DNA of 64,000 bases from Aquisalinus flavus (GCF_022559625.1 NZ_CP042288.1:1016409-1080408); one strand, 5' to 3'; shown: positions 46,354-56,125, counted from the stretch's first letter. Numbers and translations are program-made. Notes: generated by a model not told the origin, from the sequence alone.

Positions 46354-47223
46354 GTGGCTGATGAAGGCATTTATCGCGAGGTCGACCAGGAAGTCGAAGA
46401 GGAAAAGCAGCTTCGGCAGCTCAGGGAATCCGCGCCCTATCTGATCGGTCTGGCGGTCGTCGTCATTGCCATCGTCGGCGGATGGCAGTTCTGGAATGCA
46501 CAGAAAGCCAATGCTGCGAGAACCAATGCCGAGGCTTTCTCCGAGGCGGTCAATACCGAGGAAGCGACCGCGTCTCTCTCTGAACTGACGGCGCTTCGTC
46601 AGGACGCGCCAGCCGGGTATTCTGCGCTCGCGGGGTTCCGCATCGCCGGGCTCGAGGCGCAGAACGGAAATACCGAAGGAGCGATTGCCACGCTCAACAG
46701 CGTTGCCGCCAATGATTCCATCCCTGACCGCCTGCGTAATCTGGCGACGGTGAAGGCTGCCTATATGGCGCTGGACGAAAGCCCCGATGCAGCGCTGCGT
46801 CAGCTGAATGGTCTGCAGGATGGCGACAGTGTCATCTCGGCCTATGCCAAGGAGATTGCCGGTCTCGCCGCCATCGAGTCGGGCGATTATGCCGCCGCCG
46901 TGACCTATTTCGACGCCATCCCGACCATCGAGAATGTGCCTGACCCGATCGTGCAGCGGGCACAGGGATTCCGGGCAATCGCCAGCCTTGGCGCGTCCGG
47001 CGTTTCGCTCGAGACGCAAAGCATGGGCCAGTCGCTGGAAAGCCTGCTGGATCTGCCGGTCCCTGCCGAGGCAGAAACAGACGCGTTGCTGGGGAGCGAA
47101 GGGCTCGACGGAGACGGCGAAAGCGCCCCGGTCGCCGGGACAGACCCCGCTGAAGGCACCGATAGCGCAGCAGCGGAAGCTGACGAGAATGACACCCAAG
47201 AAGACGGGACAAGCAGCGATTAA
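46354..47223 (+). CDS. YfgM-like periplasmic tetratricopeptide protein (289 aa)
   Basis: GTG start. A single N-terminal helix (YLIGLAVVVIAIVGGWQFW) anchors a TPR-type helical domain. It precedes bamB and der exactly as yfgM does in E. coli; YfgM there binds SecYEG/PpiD. The Asp/Glu/Ser-rich C-terminal tail of about 45 residues is low complexity. The name is from domain and synteny. Confidence 0.8.
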   Translation: MADEGIYREVDQEVEEEKQLRQLRESAPYLIGLAVVVIAIVGGWQFWNAQKANAARTNAEAFSEAVNTEEATASLSELTALRQDAPAGYSALAGFRIAGLEAQNGNTEGAIATLNSVAANDSIPDRLRNLATVKAAYMALDESPDAALRQLNGLQDGDSVISAYAKEIAGLAAIESGDYAAAVTYFDAIPTIENVPDPIVQRAQGFRAIASLGASGVSLETQSMGQSLESLLDLPVPAEAETDALLGSEGLDGDGESAPVAGTDPAEGTDSAAAEADENDTQEDGTSSD

Positions 47224-47294
47224 CCTTGTATAAGATCACACGGTGTCCGTCAGAGGCGCCGCAGAGTACAGGAAGAAAACCGAAAAGGGCATTC

Positions 47295-48710
47295 ATGATT
47301 TCTTCGCGTCAGACGATCAGGGCCGTTGCGCTCTGCGGTATGGTTGCAGCTCTGGCTGCATGTTCGTCCAACCCCCTGTCCGCAGTCACGGAGCGATTCG
47401 GCAATAATGATGTCGAGGAACAGAATGTGCCGAGCGATGATAACCGCAAGGCGGTTCTGGCGCTTGAAGGCGCGCTCGAGCCAGATCCGGCTTATGTCGG
47501 GCGCACCATCGAACTGCCGCCACCCTATACCAATGCGGCGTGGACCCAGCCGGGCGGCGATGCCGACCACACGATGCATCATCTTGCTGCCAATTTCGCC
47601 ACCGGTTCTATCCGCAAGCAGTGGACGGTGGACATCGGGGCAGGGTCGAGAAAGCGCGCGCCGATCACCGCGCCGCCCGTCATTGCCGATGGCCGGATTT
47701 TCGTGATCGATCCCGAAGCGAAGGTGACAGCCTATGATGCCCAGAGCGGGAATCGCGTCTGGCGCAAGGAACTGACCCCTGATGTCAGCGAGGACAAGCC
47801 GTTCTGGCGCGTTTTCGGTAGTGTGAAGGCAGCGGAAATCGGCTTTGGCGGCGGCGTCGCCTACGACAATGGTCGTGTCTTCATCACGTCGGGCTTCGGT
47901 TTCGTCGCCGCTCTGGATGCGGAGACGGGCGAACTCCTGTGGGAGCATGAAGCGAACGCGCCGATCCGTACATCCCCGACGGCAGCCAACGGCAAGGTTT
48001 ATGCCGTCACCAATCTGAACGAATTCATGGCGCTGGATCAGGCGAGCGGCGAGCTTGACTGGGATTACCAGTCCTTCGAGGAAGCAGCCCGGTTCCTGTC
48101 GTCCTCCAGCCCGGCGGCCGCAGAAGATGTAATCGTCGCGCCGTTCTCCTCGGGCGAGGTCACGGCGCTGAGTGACACTGGCCGTCCGCTGTGGACGCAG
48201 ATGATCGCCCGGTCGAGCCGCATGAACGCGCTGTCGAACCTGAACGATATCGCCGGCAGCCCGGTCATCGACCGCGGCGTTGTCTTTGCCATCAGCCATG
48301 CCGGCCAGATGAGCGCCATCGACCTGCGCTCGGGTCAGCCGCTCTGGGAGATCGGTGTTTCCGGTCTCCAGACCCCATGGGTCTCTGGTGACTATATCTA
48401 CATCGTCTCCGTCGAGGGTGAACTCGTCTGCATCAACCGGAATGACGGGGCGGTCGTATGGGTCGAGCAACTGCCGAAATACGCCAATGAGAAGAAGAAA
48501 AAGGACCGTCTGGCCTGGTCCGGGCCGGTGCTTGCCGGTGGCGAGCTGGTGCTTGCTTCCTCCGGCGGGCAACTGGTTTTTGCTTCGCCACAGAATGGTG
48601 AAGTGCTGAGAACCGAAAAGCTGACCAGCGGCACGAGCGCGACGCCGGTCATTGCCAATGAGACCCTTTATGTCCTGACGACGGACGGCAAGCTCTCAGC
48701 CTATCGCTGA
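47295..48710 (+). CDS. bamB: Outer-membrane protein assembly lipoprotein BamB (471 aa)
   Basis: Start 47295 follows AAAGGG and gives a lipoprotein signal (ALCGMVAALAAC, lipobox LAAC). The remainder consists of PQQ-like beta-propeller blades (FVAALDAETGELLWEHEAN, QLVFASPQNGEVLRTEKL). It works with BamA in outer-membrane assembly. It is flanked by yfgM and der, the usual order. Confidence 0.92.
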   Translation: MISSRQTIRAVALCGMVAALAACSSNPLSAVTERFGNNDVEEQNVPSDDNRKAVLALEGALEPDPAYVGRTIELPPPYTNAAWTQPGGDADHTMHHLAANFATGSIRKQWTVDIGAGSRKRAPITAPPVIADGRIFVIDPEAKVTAYDAQSGNRVWRKELTPDVSEDKPFWRVFGSVKAAEIGFGGGVAYDNGRVFITSGFGFVAALDAETGELLWEHEANAPIRTSPTAANGKVYAVTNLNEFMALDQASGELDWDYQSFEEAARFLSSSSPAAAEDVIVAPFSSGEVTALSDTGRPLWTQMIARSSRMNALSNLNDIAGSPVIDRGVVFAISHAGQMSAIDLRSGQPLWEIGVSGLQTPWVSGDYIYIVSVEGELVCINRNDGAVVWVEQLPKYANEKKKKDRLAWSGPVLAGGELVLASSGGQLVFASPQNGEVLRTEKLTSGTSATPVIANETLYVLTTDGKLSAYR

Positions 48711-48790
48711 TGCCTGGCTGGCCTTCCGCCGCGGAGCAGTTTTATTGAGGCCTTGACCTTGGCGCTTCAACGGCGCAGAAGGCGCGATCT

Positions 48791-50167
48791 ATGTCATTCA
48801 AAGTTGCCATTATCGGCCGACCCAATGTCGGTAAATCGACCCTGTTCAACAGGCTGGTCGGCAAGCGCATCGCGCTTGTCGATGACCAGCCCGGGGTGAC
48901 TCGCGACCGGCGCGAGGGCGATGGCCGGCTCGGCGACCTGAAATTCATCGTCATCGACACTGCCGGTCTGGAAGAAGCCGCGCCCGACGCGCTCGAGACC
49001 CGTATGAAGGCACAGACCGACCGTGCTATCGAAGAGGCCCATGTCTGCCTGTTCATGATCGACGGTCGTGTCGGCGTGATGCCCGAGGACGAAAAGTTCG
49101 GCGCGGCCCTTCGCGCCAGCGGCAAACCCGTCGTCCTGCTCGTCAACAAGACCGAAGGCAAAGGCCTCGAGGGCGTTTACGAGTCCTATGGCCTCGGCCT
49201 CGGCGAGCCGATCGCCGTGTCCGCCGAGCATGGCGAGGGCATGGCCGAAATATATACCGCGCTGCAGCCGATCCACGACTCGCTCAATCTGAAAGAGGTC
49301 GAGAACGAACGGCTGGACTGGGACGATCCGCTGAAGCCGCTGCGTGTCGCGATCGTCGGTCGCCCTAATGCCGGCAAGTCGACGCTTGTCAACCAGATGA
49401 TCGGCGATGAGCGCATGCTGACCGGTCCGGAGGCGGGCATCACCCGTGATTCCATCGCCATCGACTGGACCTGGTCGGGCCCGGACCGCGACTGGCCGGT
49501 GAAGCTGCATGATACGGCCGGCTTGCGCCGCAAGGCCAGAGTGCAGGAAAAGCTGGAAAAGCTGTCCGTTGCCGACACGCTGCGTGCGATCCGCTTTGCC
49601 GAGGTCGTGATCCTGATGCTCGATGCCGATATGGCGCTGGAGAAGCAGGATCTGCAGATTGCCGATCTCGCGCTTCAGGAAGGCCGCGCCCTCGTGCTCG
49701 TTGCCAATAAATGGGACAAGGTCGACGACCGTCAGCAGGCGCTGAACGATCTGCGCGAGCGGGTTGACCGGTTGCTGCCTCAGGCGCCGGGCCTGCCGAT
49801 CGTGACCCTGTCGGCGTTAACCGGCCGCAATGTCGACCGCCTGATGCCGGTCGTGACCAAGGTCTATGTCGACTGGAATGCCAAGGTGAAAACCAGCGAC
49901 CTGAATGTGTGGCTGGAGGATGCGACCAGTCGCCATCCGCCACCCGCCGTGAAGGGACGCCGGATCAAGATCCGCTATATTGCGCAGACCAAGACGCGCC
50001 CGCCGACATTCGTCGCGCATTCGCAGCGCGCGGAAGAATTACCGGAAAGCTATCGCCGCTATCTGATGAACGGTATCCGCGAGGCGTTCGACCTGCCGGC
50101 AGTGCCGATCAGGTTGTTGTTCCGTAGCCAGAAGAATCCGTTCGAAAGCAAGAAGAAGCGGCGCTGA
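48791..50167 (+). CDS. der: Ribosome biogenesis GTPase Der/EngA (458 aa)
   Basis: Two consecutive GTPase domains: [15 protein letters not shown] near residue 9 and [15 protein letters not shown] near residue 189, both with DxxG and NKxD (VNKTEG, ANKWDK). A KH-like C-terminal domain follows, and the tail ends KKKRR. It is essential for 50S maturation in model bacteria. Confidence 0.97.
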   Translation: MSFKVAIIGRPNVGKSTLFNRLVGKRIALVDDQPGVTRDRREGDGRLGDLKFIVIDTAGLEEAAPDALETRMKAQTDRAIEEAHVCLFMIDGRVGVMPEDEKFGAALRASGKPVVLLVNKTEGKGLEGVYESYGLGLGEPIAVSAEHGEGMAEIYTALQPIHDSLNLKEVENERLDWDDPLKPLRVAIVGRPNAGKSTLVNQMIGDERMLTGPEAGITRDSIAIDWTWSGPDRDWPVKLHDTAGLRRKARVQEKLEKLSVADTLRAIRFAEVVILMLDADMALEKQDLQIADLALQEGRALVLVANKWDKVDDRQQALNDLRERVDRLLPQAPGLPIVTLSALTGRNVDRLMPVVTKVYVDWNAKVKTSDLNVWLEDATSRHPPPAVKGRRIKIRYIAQTKTRPPTFVAHSQRAEELPESYRRYLMNGIREAFDLPAVPIRLLFRSQKNPFESKKKRR

Positions 50168-50192
50168 TCGCTTCGTTTGATCATGGTCGGGA

Positions 50193-51071
50193 CTAGTGCC
50201 CGGCCATGAAGTCGACGAGAAAACCCTTATACATATAGCCATCGGCGCTCATATCGCCTTGCAGGCTGACCAGCGCCCAGTCCGGGTCGCTGATATCCAG
50301 CACATCGACGATTGCGCCCATGGGCAGGGTCTGCAGCACCTTGAAGCCGGTACCGGCCCCGGCGCGCAAATGCAGTCCACTGCGGGCGATGACGACATGA
50401 AGATGCGGTTGGCGATCCTCGTTCTGGGGCAGGGCGGGTGCGTCCAATACCGAAAAGGCGCCGAAGCCGCCGCGAGCAGGGTTGGCGATATTGGTGTCGA
50501 TTGGGAGCGCGCCGAGGCGAATATCGACCTGGTTCTGGAACAGGTCCCATTTCCCGGCCCGGTGGAAATCACGCGAGCCCGACCAGCCCAACGCTCTTGG
50601 CAGCCAGGCATGATCGATCAGGCCAGCCCCGAGCATGCGCGATGCGAGGCCTCCGGAAGCATAGGCACCGATCTTGTAGCTCGTGCCGACTTCGCTTTGT
50701 ATGGCGCTGAAATGATCCATGATCGCCGGAATTTCGCTCGACCGGTAAAAGTCATGATCGACGCCGAAATAGATGGTCGACCCTTCGGGCTGGCCGATGT
50801 CGGATGCGCAATCCAGCGCGCGCCTTGAATCGGTCGCGCCCTTGGCCACCGAGAAATCGCTCAATTCGCGGCCATTCTGCTGGAAAACGACCCCGACGGT
50901 CATGCCGTGCTCGCAGATCGCCTGGGCTTCTTCCCTGGTGATCCGCTTCTCGGGCAGGACGGAGGAGTTGCGGTGATTGTAATAGCGGATGATGGTTGTG
51001 ACGCCCTTTTCGCGCAGGAATCCGAGATGCGGTGTCGTGCGCACGGGCGTGTCGATAATGGTTTCGATCAT
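50193..51071 (-). CDS. DUF1906 (glycoside-hydrolase-like) protein with C-terminal SH3 domain (292 aa)
   Basis: The N-terminal about 210 residues are a DUF1906/Rv2525c-like TIM barrel: TTIIRYYNHRNSS, IYFGVDHDFY, and SYKIGAYASGG. An SH3b-like domain follows (about 225-290: GLHLRAGAGTGFKVLQTLPMG). This pairing is common in phage endolysins and cell-wall hydrolases. No signal peptide is visible. Its stop lies in the loop of a stem (50183-50207) shared with the der 3' end; there is no T-tract. Confidence 0.8.
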   Translation of the reverse strand: MIETIIDTPVRTTPHLGFLREKGVTTIIRYYNHRNSSVLPEKRITREEAQAICEHGMTVGVVFQQNGRELSDFSVAKGATDSRRALDCASDIGQPEGSTIYFGVDHDFYRSSEIPAIMDHFSAIQSEVGTSYKIGAYASGGLASRMLGAGLIDHAWLPRALGWSGSRDFHRAGKWDLFQNQVDIRLGALPIDTNIANPARGGFGAFSVLDAPALPQNEDRQPHLHVVIARSGLHLRAGAGTGFKVLQTLPMGAIVDVLDISDPDWALVSLQGDMSADGYMYKGFLVDFMAGH

Positions 51072-51135
51072 GATGAAGCTCTCCCTTCGTCAGTGAGACT
51101 ACACCTATAGAGCGGGCAGGGGAATAAGCCGGCAA

Positions 51136-52380
51136 CTATCCGGCGTGCCCCAGGCTCGCCTTCTCACCGCCCAGGAAAGCCTTTACCGACGCATCTTCGC
51201 TGAGGCCAATCGCCATGTCATAGGCCTTGCCAGCTTCGGCGTTCCTTCCCGCCTGCCGCAGGCAATAGGCCCGAACTGCCCAATAGGGTTGATATGTGCC
51301 GGCTTCGCCGGCAACTGCCTCCAGCCGGGCCAGGGCGTCTTCATGCCGGCCCATCTGGGCAAGCGCACTTGCGTGGCTGACAAAGGCACCAAGGCTTGGT
51401 GCCAGTTCGAGAAGACGCGCATAGAGCATCTCGATCGCCGGCCAGTTCGGGCGTCCGGCGAGACGGCCCTTGACGTGGGCCGACTGGATCGCGGCTTCCA
51501 GTTGATAGCGTTCCGGTTTGTCGAAAGCGGCCGCCTCGATCAACAGGCGCTCGGCGCGGGAAATCATTGATCTGTTCCACCGGCCCGTATCCTGCCGATC
51601 CAGCGGGATATAGGCGCCCTGCGTGCTGCGACGGGCGTCGCGCCGGGACGTCGTATACAGCATCAGCGCCATCAATCCCAGGGCTTCCGGCGCGCTCGGC
51701 AGGAGGGAACACAGCAGATCGCCGAGGAAAAGCGCTTCATCGGCTAGCCCCGCCGTGCCCGTGTCAGCGCCGTGATCGCCATCCCAGCCGGTTCCGTAGG
51801 CAGCATAAATGGCGGCGAGCACTGCCTCCACGCGCTCGTTGAGGTGCTCGCGTTCGGGAATTTCGAAGGAGATGCCGGCCTGCCTTATTTTCGTCTTGGC
51901 CCTGACCAGTCTCTGGCCCATGGCCGATGGCGATACCAGGAAAGCAGATCCGATGCGTGCGGCATCAAGGCCGAGAACGCTTTGCAGCATGAGCGGTGTA
52001 TGCATGGCCGGATCGATTGCAGGGTGGGCACAGACGAACAGCAGTTTCAGCCGGTCATCGGTAAACAATTCATCGGGGTTGGTCTCAGCCGCTTCCTCCG
52101 CGAGCAGTGCAAGGGCAGGCTCGATCCTGTCGCGCACTGTCTGCCGGCGTAGCCGGTCGACGCCGCGATTGCGGGCGACCTGCACGAGCCATCCTTCCGG
52201 GTTGCCCGGAATACCGTTCCCGGGCCAGCTTTTCAGGGCCTGTTCGAAGGCCGCCGAGAGCGCTTCCTCTGCTGCGCTCACATCACGCAGGCGCACCGAC
52301 AGGATGGCCAGCAGCTTGCCATAGGATGTGCGGGCGATACCCTCTGCGAGAGCGTGGCTCTCCTGTGTATCGCCCGGCAT
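51136..52380 (-). CDS. ECF sigma factor, ECF42-type, with long C-terminal extension (414 aa)
   Basis: Region 2 (LLAILSVRLRDVSAAEEALSAAFEQALKSWP) and region 4 are in the first about 170 residues, followed by a large helical C-terminal extension with TPR-like repeats (LLELAPSLGAFVSHASALAQMG). Such extended ECF factors (ECF42/DUF6596) are encoded beside YCII/DGPF proteins, as here. No anti-sigma gene is present, consistent with the family, where the extension controls activity. It starts 6 nt after the second YCII gene. Confidence 0.88.
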   Translation of the reverse strand: MPGDTQESHALAEGIARTSYGKLLAILSVRLRDVSAAEEALSAAFEQALKSWPGNGIPGNPEGWLVQVARNRGVDRLRRQTVRDRIEPALALLAEEAAETNPDELFTDDRLKLLFVCAHPAIDPAMHTPLMLQSVLGLDAARIGSAFLVSPSAMGQRLVRAKTKIRQAGISFEIPEREHLNERVEAVLAAIYAAYGTGWDGDHGADTGTAGLADEALFLGDLLCSLLPSAPEALGLMALMLYTTSRRDARRSTQGAYIPLDRQDTGRWNRSMISRAERLLIEAAAFDKPERYQLEAAIQSAHVKGRLAGRPNWPAIEMLYARLLELAPSLGAFVSHASALAQMGRHEDALARLEAVAGEAGTYQPYWAVRAYCLRQAGRNAEAGKAYDMAIGLSEDASVKAFLGGEKASLGHAG

Positions 52381-52386
52381 ACCGGT

Positions 52387-52734
52387 CTACATTTCCCAGA
52401 CGGGCCGAACCTCGACCACACCATAGGACGCGCACGGGCACTTTGCCGCCCAGTCCAGGGCAGCGTCGAGGTCAGGCGCCTCGATCAGATAATAGCCGCC
52501 GAGCTGTTCCTTGGTATCCGAGAACGGACCATCCTGAACAACGAGCCTGCCATCCTTCGTGCGGAAGCGCTGGCCGATATGAGTGGGCTCGAGCGGTTCG
52601 CCGGAAACGAAAGCGCCGGCCTCTTCGAGCGCTTCGCTATAGGCGCCATATGCCGCAAAGACTTCGCCCATTTCTTCCTCGGACAGGCTCATCCATTGTT
52701 TTTCGTCATCATAAAGAGCAAGAAGATATTTCAT
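52387..52734 (-). CDS. YCII/DGPF-domain protein (115 aa)
   Basis: Contains VVQDGPFSDTKEQLGGYYLIEAPDLD, the DGPF motif of YCII-related proteins, and a two-strand ferredoxin-like fold. The gene lies between its paralogue and the ECF42 sigma gene; the three are within 10 nt of one another. DGPF proteins are the standard partner of ECF42 factors; the biochemical role is unresolved. Confidence 0.87.
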   Translation of the reverse strand: MKYLLALYDDEKQWMSLSEEEMGEVFAAYGAYSEALEEAGAFVSGEPLEPTHIGQRFRTKDGRLVVQDGPFSDTKEQLGGYYLIEAPDLDAALDWAAKCPCASYGVVEVRPVWEM

Positions 52735-52737
52735 TGC

Positions 52738-53106
52738 CTATGCCTCCCCGTCGAACGGCATGACCTTGCGCAGGTCCGTGTGGCCGCTACTGCTGGTCGG
52801 AGCTTTGGCGGCCCAGTCGCGGGCGGTGTCTGCATCCGGCACATCGATGACGAAGAACCCGCCGAGCTGTTCCTTGGCGTCGGCATAGGGACCATCCTCG
52901 ACGATGCGTTTGCCGTCGCGGATCCTGACCGTCGTTGCCGTCTCCGGCCCCATCAGGGCCTGACCGCCGAGGATGACGCCAGCCTGGGCGAGCGCACTGG
53001 AGTAGGCAAACCACGGCGCCATGAAGGCCTCGAATGCCGCCGTGCCGGCTTCATTGCGCATGGCGAATTCCTTTTCGGTCTCCGCCACCAATATCATGTA
53101 CTTCAT
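52738..53106 (-). CDS. YCII/DGPY-variant protein (122 aa)
   Basis: Paralogue of the neighbouring gene: IVEDGPYADAKEQLGGFFVIDVPDADTARDWAAKAP, with DGPY in place of DGPF. It is first in the three-gene run and probably carries the promoter for all three. Function as for the neighbour. Confidence 0.87.
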   Translation of the reverse strand: MKYMILVAETEKEFAMRNEAGTAAFEAFMAPWFAYSSALAQAGVILGGQALMGPETATTVRIRDGKRIVEDGPYADAKEQLGGFFVIDVPDADTARDWAAKAPTSSSGHTDLRKVMPFDGEA

Positions 53107-53201
53107 CCCTCTCTCCTTTTCTGACCGGGATTATAACAGGAACGCGTCTGCGTTCATCTGCATAACGATCAGACCGGAGGGATTTCGACACAGAGCTGGA
53201 A

Positions 53202-53897
53202 TTATTTCACTGGACCGAAGGTTTTCTCGAAAGATGCCTTGAGGGCTGCATCAGCTTCGTCGAGCGTGACGGGCAAGCCGAGGTCGACCAGCGAGGTGAC
53301 GCCGAGCCCGTTCTGGTCGATGCCGCAGGGCGTGATGCCAAGGAAATGGGACAGGTCGGGTTCGACGTTGAGGGATATTCCGTGATAGGTGATCCATCGG
53401 CGCACGCGCACGCCGATAGCGGCAATCTTGTCCTCGCGCGTCACGCCGCCTGGATAGGTGCGGTCGACCCAGACCCCGACGCGACCATCGCGGATCTCGC
53501 CGCGCACATTGAAGGCATCAAGCGCATGGATAATCCAGCGTTCGAGATCCTGCACATAGGCGCGCACATCCCGCTTGCGGCGGTTCAGGTCAAGCATCGG
53601 GTAAATCACCCGCTGGCCGGGGCCGTGATAGGTGTACTGACCACCGCGACTGGCCTTGAACACCGGAAACCGGCTTGGTTGCAGGAGGTCCTTTTCCTTC
53701 GCCGACGTACCGGCGGTGTAGAGGGGCGGGTGCTCGACCAGCCAGACAAGTTCGCCAGCGTCGCCGGCGCGCATCGCCTCGACATGGGATTCCATAAAGG
53801 ACACGGCGTCCTCGTAGCCTGTATAGCCGGGCGCAACGCGCCATTCGACAGGAGTATCGAGCCAGTTGGAAGAGGGAAGTGCTGCGGTATTCGACAT
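53202..53897 (-). CDS. lipB: Lipoyl(octanoyl) transferase (231 aa)
   Basis: Transfers octanoyl from ACP to lipoyl domains. Motifs: [22 protein letters not shown], then [19 protein letters not shown] with the catalytic Lys, and [17 protein letters not shown] with the catalytic Cys. Start 53897 is chosen over the in-frame ATG 33 bp upstream, which lies in a hairpin region. Confidence 0.95.
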   Translation of the reverse strand: MSNTAALPSSNWLDTPVEWRVAPGYTGYEDAVSFMESHVEAMRAGDAGELVWLVEHPPLYTAGTSAKEKDLLQPSRFPVFKASRGGQYTYHGPGQRVIYPMLDLNRRKRDVRAYVQDLERWIIHALDAFNVRGEIRDGRVGVWVDRTYPGGVTREDKIAAIGVRVRRWITYHGISLNVEPDLSHFLGITPCGIDQNGLGVTSLVDLGLPVTLDEADAALKASFEKTFGPVK

Positions 53898-53914
53898 GTC
53901 TTGCCTTGGGCAAA

Positions 53915-53978
53915 GCCCCTGCCGGGGCACTCTGCGTCGTTGAAAGCGCCACTGGCGCTTTCAATCCGCCATAGCGGA
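53915..53978 (-). repeat. Three consecutive hairpins between tRNA-Leu and lipB
   Basis: GCCCC-TGCC-GGGGC (53915-53928), TTGAAAGCGCC-ACT-GGCGCTTTCAA (53940-53964, perfect 11-bp arms) and TCCGC-CATA-GCGGA (53965-53978). No T-tract follows on the minus strand, so this is not a simple terminator; it could be a REP-like element or a processing signal. Confidence 0.7.
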
Positions 53979-53990
53979 CCAGCTATGAAA

Positions 53991-54077
53991 TGGTGCGGTC
54001 GAGAAGACTCGAACTTCCACGGGAGTTACCCCACAGCGACCTCAACGCTGCGCGTCTACCAATTCCGCCACGACCGC
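53991..54077 (-). tRNA. tRNA-Leu (anticodon GAG)
   Basis: The minus strand folds as a class II tRNA. The acceptor is GCGGTCG with CGACCGC, and the anticodon stem CAGCG/CGCTG encloses TTGAGGT (GAG). A long variable arm follows, the T arm carries GTTCGAGTC, and an encoded CCA closes it. It is 87 nt long. Confidence 0.96.
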
Positions 54078-54091
54078 ATTTCCAAGGTGGC

Positions 54092-54119
54092 TATATACGT
54101 CCCGCTGTGAGGATTTCAC
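54092..54119 (-). promoter_or_regulatory. Candidate promoter for tRNA-Leu
   Basis: On the minus strand TATATA (54097-54092) lies about 14 nt before the tRNA 5' end, with GTGAAA 16 nt further upstream (54119-54114). The -10 is good, the -35 modest. Confidence 0.4.
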
Positions 54120-54257
54120 GAGAGCGCTGCACGTAGCAAAACCCGGCGGGCATGTGAAGCGTTTTTTGCGTCGGCAGGCACCGGTGCCATTCAATAGGCA
54201 TTTGCACGGGGCGCTCTAGACTGTATCCTGTCCTTAGAGGCGAAATACGAGGGTAAA

Positions 54258-54959
54258 ATGGGCAGGATTGCAGCCAGGCTGATCCCGATTTTGGCAGCGA
54301 TGACCCTGCTCGCCGCCTGCACCAGCACCGCCGTGATGAAGACCACCAATGAGGTTCAGCCGCTCGAGCGCGATGCTGTGATCCTGCTGGTCGAGCCCGA
54401 TGTCGAGCTGAGTCTCTTGAAAGCGGCTGGCGTCAGCGAGGTCCGGGCAGACTGGACAGAGACCGGCAAGGCCAATGTGCTGACGGAGATCGAAACACTG
54501 CTGGACGAGAAGGGGCACAGGCTGGTCGAGCACGAGATCGATCCCGGCAATGAGCGCGAGGTCCAGATCGTCAAACTCCATGAGATCGTCGGCGCCACGA
54601 TCCTGTCGCACCGCTTCATGGGCCAGCCACTGCCGTCGAAACGCGGCAAGTTCGACTGGTCCCTCGGGCCGGGCGTGAACGACATGGCAGAGACCCACGA
54701 CGCTGATTATGCGCTGTTCCTGCATGCACGCGGCGAGTATGCCTCGTCAGGCCGGCAGGCGGTCGCCATCGGTCTGGCCGTGCTCGGTGCCGGCGGAGTC
54801 AGCACGGGCGGGCAGGGGGCCTATGCCTCCCTCGTCGATATGCGGACGGGCGACATCATCTGGTTCAATGTCGCCTTCACCGGGCCGGGCACCGATATGC
54901 GTGAGCAAGACGGTGCGAAACATCTTGTCGGCGCAATCCTGAAGGATATTCCGTTGTGA
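54258..54959 (+). CDS. Predicted lipoprotein (233 aa)
   Basis: Lipoprotein signal ending in lipobox LAAC (LIPILAAMTLLAAC). The mature region is alpha/beta with a Gly-rich stretch (AVLGAGGVSTGGQGAYASLVDMRTGDIIWFN), reminiscent of periplasmic TolB-N/DUF4136-like lipoproteins; I do not claim a family. It overlaps the M48 gene by GTGA, so it is coupled to it. Confidence 0.72.
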   Translation: MGRIAARLIPILAAMTLLAACTSTAVMKTTNEVQPLERDAVILLVEPDVELSLLKAAGVSEVRADWTETGKANVLTEIETLLDEKGHRLVEHEIDPGNEREVQIVKLHEIVGATILSHRFMGQPLPSKRGKFDWSLGPGVNDMAETHDADYALFLHARGEYASSGRQAVAIGLAVLGAGGVSTGGQGAYASLVDMRTGDIIWFNVAFTGPGTDMREQDGAKHLVGAILKDIPL

Positions 54960-56125
54960 GACTGGTGCGCCTGATGGCTGCGTTGACGGCGTTTGCGGTG
55001 CTGGCCGCCTGCGCGACAACCGACGTCGATCCGCTGAGTGCCGATATGCGGCCATCGGAGGAGACCGACGAGGCCGGCCTGTGGCTGCGCATGGACGAGG
55101 CCGAGGACCTGCTGCAGCAATCGGCTGTCGTCGTCCGTGACCCGGCCCTGAACGCCTATCTCGATGAGGTCTTCTGCAACGTCGCTGGCGAGGCCTATTG
55201 CGACGATGTTCGCGTCTATATCGTCGAGCAACCCTATTTCAATGCCAACATGGCTCCGAATGGCATGATGCAGGTCTGGACCGGCCTGTTGCTGCGGGCG
55301 CAAAACGAGGCTCAACTCGCCTTCGTTCTTGGCCACGAATTCGCCCATTACCGCCAGCGCCATTCGCTCGAGCAGTGGCGGGAAATCAACAATGTCGCGA
55401 ATGCATCCGTCCTGTTCAGTGTCGGGGTTGCCGCAGCAGGCGTGCCGAACGCTGCCGTGCTCGGCAATTTCACCCTGGCAGCACAGCTTTACGGCTACGG
55501 TCGCGACAAGGAGCGAGAGGCTGACGCGTTCGGCTTCGATTATTTTACCGGGGCCGGCTATGATCCCGATGCTGCCGCCGGGATCTGGGAATATCTGATC
55601 GACGAGACCGAAGCGTCGGACTCCGAGCGCAAGAAGCGCCAGATTGCGCGCGCCAGCATTTTCAGTACACATCCGGTCACCGCGGAGCGGGTTGAAACGC
55701 TTAGGCGCTTTGCCGATGACGCGGAGACGGGCCGCGAGAATGAGGAAGCCTTTGCCGCCGCAATCGCGCCGTTCCTCAATGACTGGCTGGCCGATGATCT
55801 GGTGTTGCGCGATTTCGGCCAGCATCTCTATCTGATCGATCACAAGATCGAGGCGGGCGAAAATCTCGGTGTCCTCTACTTCCGCCGCGGCGAAGCCTAT
55901 CGCCTGCGCCGGGAAGAGGGAGATTTCGATAGGGCGCTCGACAATTATCGGAAGGCGGTGCTTTTTGATGACGTGCCAGCGCAAGGCTGGATGGCGCTGG
56001 GCGACGCCCTGCAGCGTCGGGGTGAGAACGCGGAGGCAAGGGCGGCCTACGGCAAGTATCTTGAGCTTATGCCCGATGCGCCCGAGCGTGCCATCATCGA
56101 AGCCTGGCTGGAGGAGAAAGAATGA
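54956..56125 (+). CDS. M48-family metalloprotease lipoprotein with C-terminal TPR (389 aa)
   Basis: GTG start overlapping the previous stop. Lipobox LAAC in AFAVLAAC. The metalloprotease motif is HEFAH (residues 127-131), with a third ligand Glu in DKEREADAFGFDYF. The C-terminal about 100 residues have TPR-like repeats (YFRRGEAYRLRREEGDFDRALDNYRK), as in the BepA-type outer-membrane quality-control protease. Role by analogy; it is anchored as a lipoprotein rather than soluble. Confidence 0.88.
   Translation: MRLVRLMAALTAFAVLAACATTDVDPLSADMRPSEETDEAGLWLRMDEAEDLLQQSAVVVRDPALNAYLDEVFCNVAGEAYCDDVRVYIVEQPYFNANMAPNGMMQVWTGLLLRAQNEAQLAFVLGHEFAHYRQRHSLEQWREINNVANASVLFSVGVAAAGVPNAAVLGNFTLAAQLYGYGRDKEREADAFGFDYFTGAGYDPDAAAGIWEYLIDETEASDSERKKRQIARASIFSTHPVTAERVETLRRFADDAETGRENEEAFAAAIAPFLNDWLADDLVLRDFGQHLYLIDHKIEAGENLGVLYFRRGEAYRLRREEGDFDRALDNYRKAVLFDDVPAQGWMALGDALQRRGENAEARAAYGKYLELMPDAPERAIIEAWLEEKE

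Noticed and set aside
50183-50207. Stem-loop around the der/DUF1906 convergence as a terminator
   Set aside because: The 9-bp stem with one G-T pair is real, but there is no T-tract on either strand.
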